Source: Streptomyces sp. CB02058 (GTDB taxonomy: Bacteria; Actinomycetota; Actinomycetes; Streptomycetales; Streptomycetaceae). Taken from it: a DNA stretch of 64,000 nucleotides. Shown here piece after piece: positions 33,804-46,500 of the stretch (position 1 is its first letter; every line of letters starts with the position of its first letter). Made by a program: the position numbers and the translations under genes. The notes beneath the pieces are model-generated. The model saw nothing but the letters and a program-made list of their open reading frames with translations, did no database searches and was not told the DNA's origin. The DNA lies in the NCBI RefSeq assembly GCF_001905505.1, contig NZ_LIPG01000006.1, forward strand, positions 538,319 to 602,318, written 5' to 3'.

Positions 33804-33881
33804 GCAAACGCTCATAGGACGTTCCCCGGGCGGACAGATCCAAGTCGGCAAGGGCACGCCCGGCGCGGCGACAACACCCGT

Positions 33882-35012
33882 ATGCGTGTCGTCATCGTCA
33901 CCGAATCCTTCCCTCCCGATGTCAACGGTGTGGCCCACTGCACCCTGCAGACCGCCCTGCACCTCGCCGCAGCCGGTCACCAGCCCCTCGTCATCGCCCC
34001 CGCCGGGGCGACCGCCGCCACCGGCTCCGCGTACGACGGCGATCCCTGCCCCGTGGTGCGCGTACCCTCGCTCCCGCTGCCCGGCTACCCGCAGGTCCGG
34101 GTGGCCCTCCCCGGACGGCGGCTCGCCGCCGCGCTCACCGGGCACCGCGCCGAACTCGTCCACCTGGCAGGCCCCTTCGTCCTCGGCGTGCGGGGCATGG
34201 CGGTCGCCACCCGGCTGGGGCTCCCCGCCGTCGCCGTCTACCAGACCGATCTGGCCGGCTACGCCCGCACCTATCTCGGTACCGGGCAGAGCACCGCCTG
34301 GCGCCGTATGCGCGCCGTCCACAGCGCGGCCGATCTCACCCTCGCGCCCTCCACCGCCGCACTGCGCGACCTCACCGACCACGGAGTGCCCCGGGTGCGG
34401 CTGTGGCCCAGGGGCGTCGACACCACCCGGTTCCGTCCCGCGCTGCGCGACGAGGCACTGCGCCGTTCCCTCGCCCCGGGAGGGGAGAGGATCGTCGGCT
34501 ACGCGGGCCGGCTCGCCCCCGAGAAGCACGTCGAACTCCTCGCCGGGGCCTGCGCGCTGCCGGGCGTACGCGTCGTGGTCGTCGGTGACGGCCCGAGCGA
34601 GCCCTCTCTGCGGGCGTCGCTCCCCGGCGCCGTGTTCCTCGGACGGCGTACGGGGGACGAGCTCGCCCGCTTCTTCGCCTCCCTGGACGTCTTCGTGCAC
34701 ACCGGACCGTACGAGACGTTCTGCCAGACCGTGCAGGAGGCCATGGCCTCCGGAGTCCCGGTGGTCGCCCCGGCCGCCGGCGGCCCCCTCGACCTCGTCG
34801 CCCACGGGAGCACCGGGCTCCTGGTGCCGCCGCACGACCCCGGCGCGGTGAAGGACGCCGTCGCCGCGATCCTCGCGGACCCCGTGCGCGCCGAGGCATA
34901 CGGGCGGACCGCGCGCGCCGCGGTCGAGGGCCGCACCTGGCAGGCCGTCGGCGACCAGCTCCTCGGCCACTACGACGAGGTCCTGCGCGGTCGGACTGCG
35001 GTGGCGGCGTGA
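33882..35012 (+). CDS. GT4-family glycosyltransferase (first of pair)
   Basis: A 376-residue GT-B retaining glycosyltransferase. The N-domain begins MRVVIVTESFPPDVNGVAHC with a glycine-rich acceptor loop. The C-domain has YAGRLAPEKHVELLAGAC, VVVVGDGPSE and the donor-binding EX7E region FVHTGPYETFCQTVQEAMASG. The pattern fits enzymes of the PimB/MgtA mannosyltransferase group, so glycolipid or cell-envelope glycan synthesis is likely; donor and acceptor are not certain. Its TGA overlaps the GTG of the second glycosyltransferase by four bases. It is the first gene of a four-gene coupled run. Confidence 0.9.
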   Translation: MRVVIVTESFPPDVNGVAHCTLQTALHLAAAGHQPLVIAPAGATAATGSAYDGDPCPVVRVPSLPLPGYPQVRVALPGRRLAAALTGHRAELVHLAGPFVLGVRGMAVATRLGLPAVAVYQTDLAGYARTYLGTGQSTAWRRMRAVHSAADLTLAPSTAALRDLTDHGVPRVRLWPRGVDTTRFRPALRDEALRRSLAPGGERIVGYAGRLAPEKHVELLAGACALPGVRVVVVGDGPSEPSLRASLPGAVFLGRRTGDELARFFASLDVFVHTGPYETFCQTVQEAMASGVPVVAPAAGGPLDLVAHGSTGLLVPPHDPGAVKDAVAAILADPVRAEAYGRTARAAVEGRTWQAVGDQLLGHYDEVLRGRTAVAA

Positions 35013-36175
35013 ACGGGAACCGCCGTGAAGGGCTCGCGATCGTGCGCCTGGCGAACTTCGTCACCCCCGCGTCCGGCGGCCTGCGCACCGCGCTCGACGA
35101 ACTGGGGCGCGGCTATCTCGCCGCCGGGCACGAACCCGTGCTGATCGTCCCCGGCGCCGCTCCGAGCGATGTGACGACCCCGCAGGGCAGGGTCATCACC
35201 CTGCCCGGTCCCGTCCTCCCGGGGAGCGGCGGCTACCGCGTGCTGGCCGACCGCCCCCGGCTGCGCGCGCTGCTGGAGGAACTGCGCCCCGACCGCCTGG
35301 AGGTGTCCGACCGCACCACCCTGCGCTGGACGGGGGAGTGGGCCCGGCGCGCCAGGGTTCCCGCCGTGATGGTCTCCCACGAGACGGCCGACGGGGTGCT
35401 CCGGACCTGGGGCGTGCCCCGCGCCCTGGCGGGCCGCACGGCGGACCGGCTCAACGTGCGCAGCGCGCACGCGTACGCCCGGGTCGTGTGCACCACCGAG
35501 TGGGCCGAGCGCGAGTTCATCCGCATCGGCGTACGCAACGTGGTGCGCGCCCCGCTCGGTGTCGACCTGCGGCGCCGCCACCCGGGACTGCGCAGCACTG
35601 CGCTGCGCGCCCGGCACCTGCGGGGCGAGGACGTCCTGCTGCTGCTCGGCTCGCGGCTCTCCGTGGAGAAGCGGCCGGGCCGGGCGCTCGACGCCCTGGC
35701 GGCGCTGCGGCGCCAGGGGGTGCGGGCGGCCCTGGTCGTGGCGGGCGACGGGCCGCTGCGCGCGCGGCTGGAGGCCAGGGCACGGGCCGAGCGGCTGCCG
35801 GCAGAGTTCCTCGGCCACGTACGCGACCGTGCGCGGCTGGCACGGCTTCAGGCGAGCGCGGACCTGTGCGTCGCCCCGGGGCCCGCGGAGACCTTCGGGC
35901 TCTCGGCACTGGAGGCACTCGCCTGCGGTACGCCGGTGGTGGCGAGCCTCGCCTCCGCGCTCCCCGAGGTGATCGGCGGGGCGGGACTGGCCGCCGCCGA
36001 CACGGGCGAGGCCTTCGCCGCCGCACTCCGCGAACTGCTGGCCAGACCGGAGGCGGAGCGCCGCGCGGCGGCCCGCGCGCGGGCCGGGCTCTTCGGCTGG
36101 GACCGCTCGGTGGCCGCCTTTCTGGCCGCCCACGACGTACCGGAGCGTCGCGGAGCCCTGGAGGCACGGCGGTGA
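35009..36175 (+). CDS. GT4-family glycosyltransferase (second of pair)
   Basis: A 388-residue GT-B glycosyltransferase. The opening IVRLANFVTPASGGLRTALDEL matches the acceptor-side loop of GT4 enzymes. The C-domain shows LGSRLSVEKRPGRALDAL, VVAGDGPLRARLE and the EX7E-type CVAPGPAETFGLSALEALACG. Together with the first enzyme it probably builds a two-step sugar modification. It starts with GTG overlapping the previous stop and ends overlapping the next start, so translation is coupled on both sides. Confidence 0.9.
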   Translation: MNGNRREGLAIVRLANFVTPASGGLRTALDELGRGYLAAGHEPVLIVPGAAPSDVTTPQGRVITLPGPVLPGSGGYRVLADRPRLRALLEELRPDRLEVSDRTTLRWTGEWARRARVPAVMVSHETADGVLRTWGVPRALAGRTADRLNVRSAHAYARVVCTTEWAEREFIRIGVRNVVRAPLGVDLRRRHPGLRSTALRARHLRGEDVLLLLGSRLSVEKRPGRALDALAALRRQGVRAALVVAGDGPLRARLEARARAERLPAEFLGHVRDRARLARLQASADLCVAPGPAETFGLSALEALACGTPVVASLASALPEVIGGAGLAAADTGEAFAAALRELLARPEAERRAAARARAGLFGWDRSVAAFLAAHDVPERRGALEARR

Positions 36176-37211
36176 GCGGGGCCGCGGACCCCGGCCTCCG
36201 CGCGCCGGCACCCGGGCCCATCCTCGCGGGAGTGCCCGCGCAGGCCTCCACGGCGGCGCCCGGACGCGCTTCGGCGGGAGCGCCCGCGCAGGCCTCCACG
36301 GGAGCACCCCTGTCCCCGTGCGCGGCGGTGCCGGCCCGTGCCACCGTGCGGTTCGCCGCGCTCGGGGACTCGCTGACCGAGGGCATCGGCGACCCGGTCC
36401 CGGGAGGCCGGCGGGGCTGGGCGGCCCTGCTCGCCGGGGGACTCGGGAGCGCGGACCGGGACGTGGAGTTCCGCAACTTCGCCGTCCGCGGCGCGCTGTC
36501 CCAAGACGTACGGGAGCACCAGGCGGCGGCAGCGGCGGCGTTCAGGCCCGACATCGCCTCGGTCGTCGTAGGCGTCAACGACACCCTGCGACGCTCCTTC
36601 GACATCCAGCGGCTGACCGGGCGGCTCGACGAGGTCTGCGCGCTGCTCGCCGACGGCGGAGCCGTACTCCTGACGGCGTGTCTGCCCGACCCCGGCACGG
36701 CGCTGGGCCTCCCCGGCCCGCTGCGCCACCCGCTGGCACGGCGCCAGCAGGCCGTGAACGCCGTGGTGCACGCACTCTCCGCCCGCTACGACGCCGTCCA
36801 TCTGCACGCCTCCGACCCGGCCTGGGTCCAGGACCGCTCGCTGTGGAGCGTCGACCGGCTCCACCCGGGCGAGCGGGGGCACCGGAGGCTGGCCGTGGGA
36901 TTCCACCGGCTGCTCGCCGAACGCGGGCTCGCCACGGGCCCCCCGCCCGGCAGCGAGCCCCGTCAGCCGCCGCCGAGCCGGGCCGCCGCCGTCCGCTGGA
37001 TGGCCACCGAGGGAACAGGCTGGCTGGCCCGCCGCAGTACGGACCTGCTGCCCCAGCTGCTGGGCCTCGCGGCGGCCGAGGTCTGCCACCGGGCACGCGG
37101 CACGAGCGGCAGGCTCGACGCGCGCGCCGAGCAGGCACTGCGGGAGGCACTGGGCGGGCTCGCCCGGACGCCCTCCCTGCGAGGGTCCGTCCCCCACGGG
37201 AGAATGGAGGG

Positions 37212-37215
<4 letters not shown>
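36172..37215 (+). CDS. SGNH/GDSL-family hydrolase
   Basis: A 347-residue esterase-like enzyme. Block I is FAALGDSLTEG with the nucleophile serine; block III is VVVGVNDTLR; block V is VDRLHPGERGHRR with the catalytic Asp-x-x-His. The 60-residue N-terminus is rich in Pro, Ala and Gly and contains an internal repeat, and there is no signal peptide, so it is probably cytoplasmic. The C-terminal 80 residues after the hydrolase domain are Arg- and Ala-rich. Next to two glycosyltransferases it may remove or add acyl groups on a glycan or glycolipid. GTG start overlaps the previous stop by four bases. Confidence 0.87.
36226..36301 (+). repeat. 48-base direct repeat in the SGNH hydrolase N-terminus
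   Basis: Two 28-base copies (36226-36253 and 36274-36301) differ at one base and are 48 bases apart. They encode repeats of AGVPAQAST / AGAPAQAST. It is a short in-frame duplication in a linker-like region. Confidence 0.8.
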
Positions 37216-40925
<3,710 letters not shown>

Positions 40926-40982
40926 GCGGTCGCTTCCGCACCGTTTCGACCGTTGTCGGTGCGAGGACCTAATCTGTGCAGC

Positions 40983-42509
40983 GTGACTTCGCCTGCCGAC
41001 ACCCAGACCGCTGCGCCCCAGCTCAGCGCGGGACCGAGGCCCGCCCCGGGCCCCGCCGCCGATGAGGGGCTCTCGCGTCGGCTGCGCGCGCTCGCCTGCA
41101 CCGCTCCGCTGCACGACCTGGACGTGCGCAAGGCTAATCTGGCCGGTGAGTACACGGTCTACGCGATGGCCGAGGTCGCCCTCGCCGCGATCGACCTGGT
41201 CACCCTCAACATGGACTTCGACACGGGCGCCGACCACGACCAGATAGTGGCCAGGCTGCTTCCCCGGGTCGCCGCCCAGGCACCGAGCCGCCCCGTCACC
41301 GAGCACGAACGGGTCGCCCGCTGGGTCCTGGAGAACCTGATCAACGTCGGCAGCGTGGACCGCGGCTTCCGCGCGGTCTACGGCACCTTCGGCCCCGACG
41401 GCGTCTACGTCCGCAGGGACTACGACTTCAAGCTCATCGAGGAAGTCCCCGGCCACGGCGGCACCGTCTACCTCCGCGCCACCGACGAGGCGGTCAACGT
41501 CCTGGTCGGTGCCCTGGACACGGATGTCACCAGCGCCCAGATCGCCGCCGAGGTGAAGCTGGAGGTCCTGATCAGCAGGGGCCGCCTCGCCGACGCGCAG
41601 CTCGCCGCCGAACAGGCCCGCTACCGCACCGTGCAGTACGCCGAGACGCTCCGCAGGACGCTGGAGGCGACCCGGCGCAACGTCCGCGCCGTCGACTGGC
41701 TCAACGCCGTCCCCGACATGATCACCGAGGCGCTGGACCACGTCGCCGACCGCTACCGCCACGAGAACGCCATCCTCACCAACATCCGCAAGGCCCGGGA
41801 CGAGGCGGAGGAACCCGAGCACAAGCGCCGCGCCGCCGAGCTCGTCGACATCGTCAAGGACTGCATCCGGCGCCACACCCAGCTCCAGTCCAGGCTGCTG
41901 GAGGCCGGACCGCTCTTCCGCGCCGAGCAGGACCGGCAGGCGTTCGCCACTCCGACCGCGCGGGCCGGCCTCGACCTGTACGGCCAGCTCGTCGCCCCGC
42001 TGCTGCCGCTGCCCGTCGAGGAGGCGACCCGGGTCACCGACGCGTTCTTCGCGCACGGCACGGGACTGCGCACCCCCACCTCGGTGCGCGTCGGCGACCT
42101 CGTCGACCTGCTGCTCATGCCCCCGGTGGAGCGGGAGCACCTCGGCGCCGAGATGCCCGAACCGGACCTCATCGCCACCCCCGACGACAGCCGGTTCAGC
42201 GAGGAACAGCTCGGACACGCCATGGAGCTGCTCGACCTGGAGCACGACGCCCCCCGCAGGCTCTCCGGGCTCCTCGCCGAGGCCCGGCTGCGCGACCCCG
42301 ACCTGCCCTACCTGGTGGCCCTGCTCGCCGTGCACGCCGCGAGCCCGCCGGTCGGCACGGCCTACCGCCAGGGAGAGCGCCGGCTGCTCTTCGCCGTCGA
42401 CGACGGCACCCCGCTGGAGGACCACGAATTCGGCGGCGCCGACCTGATAGTGGGCATGGCCCTGCTGGACGCGGCGGGCATGGCGGCGGACCGCAAGGAC
42501 GCCTCATGA
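40983..42509 (+). CDS. putative MksF/JetA-like (kleisin-type) subunit of condensin-like cassette
   Basis: A 508-residue, mostly helical cytoplasmic protein. A winged-helix-like N-terminal half ends in YLRATDEAVNVLVGALDTD, followed by long helices (EVLISRGRLADAQLAAEQARYRTVQYAETLRR and onwards to about 330). This resembles the middle helical part of MukF/MksF/JetA proteins, where 'LTxEG/E' and a helical bundle occur in the same order. I make this call mainly from gene order: the two genes after it are a smaller winged-helix-like protein and a giant SMC-like ATPase. The GTG at 40983 is the start. The gene may be a distant or different family; confidence is moderate. Confidence 0.55.
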   Translation: MTSPADTQTAAPQLSAGPRPAPGPAADEGLSRRLRALACTAPLHDLDVRKANLAGEYTVYAMAEVALAAIDLVTLNMDFDTGADHDQIVARLLPRVAAQAPSRPVTEHERVARWVLENLINVGSVDRGFRAVYGTFGPDGVYVRRDYDFKLIEEVPGHGGTVYLRATDEAVNVLVGALDTDVTSAQIAAEVKLEVLISRGRLADAQLAAEQARYRTVQYAETLRRTLEATRRNVRAVDWLNAVPDMITEALDHVADRYRHENAILTNIRKARDEAEEPEHKRRAAELVDIVKDCIRRHTQLQSRLLEAGPLFRAEQDRQAFATPTARAGLDLYGQLVAPLLPLPVEEATRVTDAFFAHGTGLRTPTSVRVGDLVDLLLMPPVEREHLGAEMPEPDLIATPDDSRFSEEQLGHAMELLDLEHDAPRRLSGLLAEARLRDPDLPYLVALLAVHAASPPVGTAYRQGERRLLFAVDDGTPLEDHEFGGADLIVGMALLDAAGMAADRKDAS

Positions 42510-42564
42510 CCACCGCCCCGCCGCCCGATCGCGGCACCCCCACCCGTACCGAGGAGTCACCGAG

Positions 42565-43476
42565 TTGAGCGAGCAGCACGCCGAGCACACCGACGCGTGG
42601 GGCGACCAGCCCTTCACGCAGGCGGCCGACGCCGCACGGCAGGCCGCTCCCGCCGCGCTCACCCCCGCCGACGCGGCCGACGCGGCCCGGCTGGTCTCCT
42701 TCGGGCTGCAGCCCAAGCTGATGCCCGCCCGCGACGCCGAATACGCCGAGCTGCTCCGCCGGTACAGGGAGGAGCCCGCCTTCGCCCGGCTCGCGGACGC
42801 CGTCGCCACCGGGCTCGGACTCATCGTTCTGGAGGTCTCCACGCGCGCCGGGATGGCCGTGACCGCCGCCGAGGACTCGGTCTTCGCCCTACGCGTGGGC
42901 GACTACGCCCGGCGCGCCTCCACGGACTCCGCGGACCGCTTCCTGCACGGCCTCGCCCACCTCGCCGTGGCCGCCATGGCCTTCCCCCGGCCCGAGGACC
43001 TGGCCGACGACTCCTACATCGGCCGCATCACGGTCAACGGCGTCGACGCCTTCGTCCGCCAGGCCTGCCGCCGGCTCGAGGAGCGCGCCGAGGAGCAGGG
43101 CGACAACACCGACCCGGCCACCGAGACCCCGGGCCTGGAGTCCGGGTGGCGGATCTACGCCCGCCGCAGCTCCACCGGAGCGACCAAGGACGCCCGCAGG
43201 CTCGCCGGATCCACCACGGGCATCATCGGCAAGGCCGTCGCCTTCCTCACCGACTCCGGCTTCCTCCAGCGCACCGGGGACGACGCGGGCGGCGCGTACC
43301 GCACGACCGCCCGCTACCAGCTCCAGGTGCGCGACATGGCGGGCAGCGCCGCCATGGCCGAACTGCTGGAGCTGGGCGTGGTCCCGGTCACCGACGGCTC
43401 GGCCACCCTGCTGCCCCCGCCCGACGCCGAGGGCCTGGAGCTGGCCGCCGACGCGGGACTCCCCTTCCACTCCTGA
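42565..43476 (+). CDS. putative MksE/JetB-like subunit of condensin-like cassette
   Basis: A 303-residue protein with two regions. An N-terminal helical segment (about 30-120) is followed by a later winged-helix-like part (about 200-265: TGIIGKAVAFLTDSGFLQRTGDDAGGAYRTTARYQLQVRDM). This is the size and layout of MukE/MksE/JetB accessory subunits, which dimerise and bind the kleisin. The TTG start has GAGGAG eight bases upstream. It lies 55 bases after the kleisin-like gene and 54 before the ATPase gene, so the three are one operon. Assigning it to this family rests on layout, not on a clear motif. Confidence 0.55.
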   Translation: MSEQHAEHTDAWGDQPFTQAADAARQAAPAALTPADAADAARLVSFGLQPKLMPARDAEYAELLRRYREEPAFARLADAVATGLGLIVLEVSTRAGMAVTAAEDSVFALRVGDYARRASTDSADRFLHGLAHLAVAAMAFPRPEDLADDSYIGRITVNGVDAFVRQACRRLEERAEEQGDNTDPATETPGLESGWRIYARRSSTGATKDARRLAGSTTGIIGKAVAFLTDSGFLQRTGDDAGGAYRTTARYQLQVRDMAGSAAMAELLELGVVPVTDGSATLLPPPDAEGLELAADAGLPFHS

Positions 43477-43530
43477 ACCAGCCCCGCCCCAGCTCCCCGA
43501 CCACCGCCTGAACGACGAGAGTCCGCCGCC

Positions 43531-46500
43531 ATGTACGAGTTGTCCCGGGTCCGCCTCTATTCGATCGGGCCCGCCGGTGCGCGTTACGCCGACACCGTGC
43601 TCGACCTGCGCGGAGTCGGCGAGCCCGTCCCCAGGCCCGCCCCGGCCCAGGCGGAGTTCTTCGAGGACGAGCCCGTCGGACCGCCGCGCCGCCCGGCTCC
43701 CGCCGGTGTGCTGTTCCTGGAGAACGGCGGCGGCAAGTCCGTCCTGCTCAAGCTGATCTTCTCGGTGATGCTGCCGGGACACCGCAACACCCTGGGCGGC
43801 GCCAGCTCCGGCGTCCTGCGCAAGTTCCTGCTCGCCGACGACTGCGGCCACGTCGCCCTGGAGTGGCAGCACACGATCACCGGCGAGTGCGTGGTCGTCG
43901 GCAAGGTCAGCGAGTGGCGCGGGCGCCAGGTCTCCAACGACCCCCGCAAGTTCGCCGAAGCCTGGTACTCCTTCCGCCCCGGACCCGGCCTCAGCCTCGA
44001 CAGCCTTCCCGTCGCGGAGGCCACCTCGGTGGGCAGGCCCGTCGAAGGGGTCTCGGGTGCCCGCGGCAGGCGGCGCACCATGAAGGGCTTCCGCGACGCC
44101 CTCATGGACGCGGGCAAGTTCTACCCGCACCTCGACGTGCACTGGGAAGAGATCCACGACCGCTGGAACGAACACCTCGGCGACCTCGGGCTCGACCCGG
44201 AACTCTTCCGCTACCAGCGCGAGATGAACGCGGACGAGGGCGAGGCGGCGGGCCTCTTCGCCGTCAAGAAGGACTCCGACTTCACCGACCTGCTGCTGCG
44301 GGCCGTCACCGACACCCGCGACACGGACGGTCTCGCCGACCTCGTCAGCGGCTTCGGCAACAAGCTCGGCCGCCGCGCCGAGCTCACCGCCGAGCGCGAC
44401 TTCACCGCGGGCTCCGTCGACCTGCTCGGGCGGATCGTCGACGCCACCTCCACCCGGGCCCGCAGCCGGGACATCCACGCCGGCGCCGAGCGGCGCACCC
44501 GTACCCTCGCCCGCCGGCTCTCCGGCCGCGCCGCCGAGGAACGCGGCCGTACCGCCGAGCTCGCCCAGCAGGTCACGGCCGCCGCCCACACCGTCACCGA
44601 GGCCGAGGCGACCCGGGGCCACCGGGACCGGATCGCCGCCGAGCTGGCCTACCGGCACGCCTCCCTCGCCCTGGCCGCAGCCGAGAAGAGCGCCGCCGCC
44701 CAGCGCCGCGAACTGGGCGAGGCGCGCACCCTGCACTCCGCCTGGCAGGCCGCCGAAGCCGTCCTGCGCCACCGGGCCGCCGCCGACCGCTCGGCCAGGG
44801 TCGCCGTGGCCATCCGCGAGGCCGAGCGCGACGCGGCCCCCGCACTCGCCGCCCGCGCCACGGCCGCCGCCGATCTCGTGCGCGCCCTGCACACCGCCGC
44901 CGAGGCGGGGGAGCGGGTGGCCGACGAGGAGGAGGAGCGCTCCGCGACCCTCCAGTCCACCGGGGAGACGGCTCACCGGGACGCCACCACCGCGGCCACC
45001 GAGGCGCAGCGCGCCCGCAGCGAGGCCGGACATCTGCGCCAGCGCCTCGCCGAGGTCGAGCAGGAGACCGCCGATGCCGTCCGGGCCGGCTGGCTCGACG
45101 ACACCGCGCCGGACGCCGACCCCGCCCGCGCCGCCCTCGCCGCGAACGACGCGGAGAAGGCCGCCGTCGCCGCCTGGGACACCGCGCGCGAGGCCGCCCG
45201 TGCCACCTCCGACCAGGCCAGGGAGGCCGCGGCGGCGGAGAGCCGCACCGAGCTCGCGGCGGCCCGCGCCGCCGACGGCGCACAGGCCGCCGAGCAGTCC
45301 TACGAGGCCGAGCGCAGGGCCGCCGAGTCGATCGCCGCCGACCCCCGCCTCGCCGACCTGCTGGGGCTCCCCGCCCCCTCCGGCGGCGTGCCGCACCCCC
45401 GCCGGGCCGCGGCGGCGGACGAGACGGGCGACGGCGACCACGAAACCGGCTCCGGTGAGGAGCGGTTCCTCACGGCCGAGGAGTTCGACACCAGCGCCGA
45501 CGAGCTGAAGGAGCTCCTGGACCAGGGAGTTTCCGCCGCCGAGCGCCGGCTCTTCGACCTGCGCACCGCTGCCGCCGACGATTCCCGCATCCTCGGAGCG
45601 CTCGGCGACGGCGGGCTGCTGCCCCCGGGACCCGACGTCCTCGCCACCGTCGAATACCTCGGCGAGCACGGCATCCCGGCCCTGCCCGGCTGGCGCTACC
45701 TCGCCCAGGCCGTCGACCCCGCCGACCACGCCTCGGTCCTGGCCGCACGCCCCGAGCTCGTCGACGGCGTCGTCATCACCGACCCGGACGCGCACACCCG
45801 TGCCCGGGAGGTCCTCGCCGCCGCCGCCCTGCTGCCCAGGTCGGCCGTGGCCGTCGGCACCACCGCGGCCCTCCTCGCCCCCGTGCCCGCCCCGGGCGGT
45901 GACGGGGCGGACGGCGTCTTCCTCGTACCCCCGAACCCGGCGATGCACGACGAACACGCGGCCGACGAGGAGCGGCAGGCGCTCAGGGCCCGAGCCGCCG
46001 CGCGCGACGAGGACATCCGGACGCTCGCCGCCCGGCTGACCGCCGACCGCTCGCTCGCCGCCCGCATCGGTTCCTGGCGCGCCGACTGCCCGCCCGGCAT
46101 GCTCGCGGAGCTCGGCGAAGCGGCTCGTACGTCCCGCGCCGCCGCCGAGACCGCGGAGGCCGCGCTCGCCGAGGCGCGCACCGTCCGGGCGGAGGCCGAC
46201 GAGGCAGCCGCCGACGCCGCGCGCGTCCGCGACGAGCGACAGGAGGCGGCCCAGCGCGCCCGCCGTGCTGCCGACGCCCTCGCCGGCCTCGCCCACCGCC
46301 TCCGCGACCGTGCGGGCTGGCAGGCGCGGCTGCGCGAACTCACCGACGAGGCGGCCGAGTCCGAGGCCCGCGCCACGGCCTGCCTGGAGCGCGCCCGCGC
46401 CGCCGACGAGGACCGCAGGGCCGCGCAGCGCGCAGCCGACGACGCCCACCGCACCGCACGCGCTCTGCGCGCCGAACGCGCCGAGATCGCCGGAGCCCCG

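Noticed and set aside
42889..46449. 1186-aa minus-strand frame under the SMC-like gene
   Set aside because: Very Gly-rich antisense shadow of an Ala/Glu/Arg coiled-coil gene.
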